From Rhizobium sp. Leaf306 (GTDB lineage Bacteria; Pseudomonadota; Alphaproteobacteria; Rhizobiales; Rhizobiaceae): a stretch of 64,000 nt of DNA. The notes under the pieces are model-generated. The model was not told where the DNA came from. It was given only the letters and a program-made list of their open reading frames with translations, and searched no databases. Positions within the stretch are counted from its first letter, which is position 1; every line of letters starts with the position of its first letter. Where the stretch lies: NCBI RefSeq assembly GCF_001423425.1, contig NZ_LMNX01000003.1, forward strand, positions 715,044 to 779,043, in the 5' to 3' direction. Below, piece by piece: positions 62,587 to 64,000 of this stretch. Made by a program: the position numbers and the translations under genes.

Positions 62587-63309
62587 TCAGGTGTGATCGC
62601 CGCTATGCCACATCGTGTTGGTGTCGATCTCGGACCGATGCGAGGGAAAGTCTTCGCCGCGGTAGCTGATCAGCAGCTTGAACAGGTCGCTGCGCAGCCT
62701 TTTGCGGGGTTCGAGACGGTGCTCGATCTGACGCGTCAATGCGGCCTGCATGACCGATAAAGCTTCGACGGAGGTTCCTTCGGCGATGATGACAACACTG
62801 ACCGTATCAGGGTCGGTCGCTTCATCCTGCTCGAAAACCTCGTACACCTGGTTGGGCTCGGCGAGTACGACCTGGAAGCCCGTTATGCGGGTCTGGGTCA
62901 TCAGCTGGCGCAGAATTTCTTCCATTGTCGGTATCGATGCATGGGCCTTTCCGCTTTCGACAGAATAGGCCTGCACGAGTGTTGCGCCTCCGATACCGCT
63001 TCCAGCTTTCACAGCGATCTCGCCCGGGATCCGCAGCACGCTCGAAAAATGCTGCCGCATTTTCTGAGACCAGGGCGTCGGATTTCGCACAAGATCGAGA
63101 TAGGACGGCTGCTCGATCACCGCGAGACTTTCAAGCTCGTAGAGGGTGAAATAGCTCTCTTTTCCGGCTGCCGACACGTATCGACGGGCGGCACGCATGC
63201 CGGGGACCGTGAGGCGCTCGGGCACGTGCTCGAATGTGTGCCAGGCCTCGTATTCTTCGGCCATGGTGGCGGGGTAATCGTTCCAGAGCGCTAGAATGGC
63301 GGGGCTCAT
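62587..63309 (-). CDS. EthD/Dabb-like double ferredoxin-fold protein, function unknown
   Basis: The 240-residue protein (MSPAILALWNDYPATMAEEY...) has two alpha/beta units of about 110 residues. The first carries 'EEYEAWHTFEHVPERLTVPG', a His-containing helix often seen in EthD-type and related dimeric alpha/beta-barrel proteins of degradation pathways. No catalytic motif is certain. Its ATG overlaps the stop of the zinc alcohol dehydrogenase gene by one base (TGATG), so the two are coupled, and a catabolic role is likely. Confidence 0.7.
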   Translation of the reverse strand: MSPAILALWNDYPATMAEEYEAWHTFEHVPERLTVPGMRAARRYVSAAGKESYFTLYELESLAVIEQPSYLDLVRNPTPWSQKMRQHFSSVLRIPGEIAVKAGSGIGGATLVQAYSVESGKAHASIPTMEEILRQLMTQTRITGFQVVLAEPNQVYEVFEQDEATDPDTVSVVIIAEGTSVEALSVMQAALTRQIEHRLEPRKRLRSDLFKLLISYRGEDFPSHRSEIDTNTMWHSGDHT

Positions 63310-64000
63310 CAGGGCTCTCCCATGCGCAGGACGACCTTAGACGCGACCCGATCCTGCGCGGCCTGGAAACCCGTTAGCGCGTCCGACAGTGGGAGCGTGT
63401 GCGAAATCAGCTGTCGCATCAGCGGCTGATTGGCGTCAAGAAAGGCAATGACGCCGTCCCAGTCGGCAGCAGGTGCCCGGTAGGAGCCGCGGATCTGCTG
63501 ATGCATGCGCACGACGGATGTGAGGTCGATTTCGGCTGGCCGAGGGTGGATGCCGACAACGGTGAAGATCCCGCGCTTCTTGAGATACGGCAGCGTCGCG
63601 CTGACGAGCGCGGGTACGCCGGCCGCCTCGATGATCGCGTCGAACGGCGCAAGGTCCGCCAGGGCGCCCGCCATGTCTGTCTTCGCCGTATCGATCAGTT
63701 GCTCGAAACCGGCCGCGCGGAGTGCATCCAGCCGCGGCCCGTCATCGCGGCCGATCACTACGACCTTGGCACCTATCGCCCGTGCCATGATGGCGATGCC
63801 CTGTCCGATGAAACCCGGACCGATCACCAGAATGGTTTGACCCGGCAGGACCTCCGCAGTCGCGACCGCCTCGGCGCAGACGGTCATCGGCTCTGTCAAA
63901 GCCGCGACATCCATGTCGAGATCGTCGGGAAGGGTGTGGCAGTTATCGTAGGGCACACACACGAACCCTGCAAATGCGCCGTTGCGGCCGATGCCGATCC
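63309..64000 (-). CDS. Zinc-binding alcohol dehydrogenase (5' end beyond the window)
   Basis: The frame is open to the window edge, reading '...IGRNGAFAGFVCVPYDN' where MDR dehydrogenases have 'GxNGGFAEYxxVP', so the start lies outside. The visible 230 residues contain 'LTEPMTVCAEAVATAEVLPG', the NAD loop 'ILVIGPGFIGQGIAIMARAI' and a C-terminal catalytic-domain strand 'KVVLRMGEP'. The zinc-binding cysteine and His-Glu motifs must lie in the missing part. It is the first of at least two coupled genes. The substrate is unknown. Confidence 0.88.
   Translation of the reverse strand, partial: IGIGRNGAFAGFVCVPYDNCHTLPDDLDMDVAALTEPMTVCAEAVATAEVLPGQTILVIGPGFIGQGIAIMARAIGAKVVVIGRDDGPRLDALRAAGFEQLIDTAKTDMAGALADLAPFDAIIEAAGVPALVSATLPYLKKRGIFTVVGIHPRPAEIDLTSVVRMHQQIRGSYRAPAADWDGVIAFLDANQPLMRQLISHTLPLSDALTGFQAAQDRVASKVVLRMGEP

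Noticed and set aside
1..64000. tRNA, rRNA, CRISPR arrays, insertion sequences, prophage or integrase genes
   Set aside because: None could be recognised by reading both strands; no direct-repeat arrays or transposase motifs were seen.

Overview
The window looks like an accessory stretch of an alphaproteobacterial genome, most likely Rhizobiales/Rhizobiaceae (Rhizobium, Agrobacterium, Shinella or a relative). The signs are high GC, dense ATGA/TGATG-coupled operons, many sugar ABC transporters, a rhizobial-type FliQ, a lac-type operon laid out like the Agrobacterium lacEFGZK operon, and soluble PAS and globin chemoreceptors. I see no rRNA, tRNA, CRISPR array, insertion sequence or prophage. 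Assignments rest on reading the sequence and on recalled family features; no database search was possible.

Layout. 0-3.3 kb: a CheW-repeat coupling protein and a soluble chemoreceptor with four PAS repeats. 4.2-8 kb: a three-subunit membrane-bound gluconate-2-dehydrogenase-type flavocytochrome operon ending in a strong hairpin. 8-11.1 kb: a PAS-GGDEF cyclase with a small exported partner, and a globin-coupled chemoreceptor. 11.6-14.1 kb: a BigR/SqrR-type sulfur-sensing ArsR repressor, a lone fliQ, an unknown gene and an ETHE1-like persulfide dioxygenase. 14.4-14.9 kb: a lipocalin. 15.1-20.1 kb: two convergent arsenic operons, arsR-arsH-MFS (+) and arsR-arsC(LMW-PTP type)-arsC(glutaredoxin type)-acr3 (-).

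20.1-36.6 kb is a catabolic island. A run of minus-strand genes encodes two zinc alcohol dehydrogenases, a YciI-like protein, a Gfo/Idh/MocA oxidoreductase, a PRISE-type reductase, hydroxyquinol 1,2-dioxygenase, maleylacetate reductase, a Dabb protein, a ketopantoate-reductase-like enzyme and a CUT2 importer with an unusual ATPase-permease fusion. Divergent from it lie a beta-hydroxyacid dehydrogenase and an unusual regulator that joins a winged helix to a cytoplasmic solute-binding domain. The island appears to import a compound, oxidise or reduce it stepwise, and feed hydroxyquinol to maleylacetate and beta-ketoadipate. No ring hydroxylase is present.

36.7-40.3 kb: DUF3429, an FAD amine-oxidase-like protein, a DCC thiol protein and a GntP gluconate permease. 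40.5-49.8 kb: an AraC-family regulator divergent from a galactoside operon (binding protein, two permeases, GH36 alpha-galactosidase, ATPase, GH42 beta-galactosidase). 50-56 kb: an orphan amino-acid-type binding protein, a GGDEF-EAL protein, a PagL-like outer-membrane protein and small genes.

56.3-62.4 kb holds the most interesting module. A 1219-residue exported FecR-TPR-beta-barrel protein abuts a CHASE2 class III nucleotide cyclase with no gap. Divergent from them is a three-TM protein resembling the DUF5706/PycTM effector family of Pycsar defence. Together they could form an envelope sensor, cyclic-nucleotide and membrane-effector circuit. The window ends in another catabolic fragment (EthD/Dabb-like protein plus a truncated zinc alcohol dehydrogenase).
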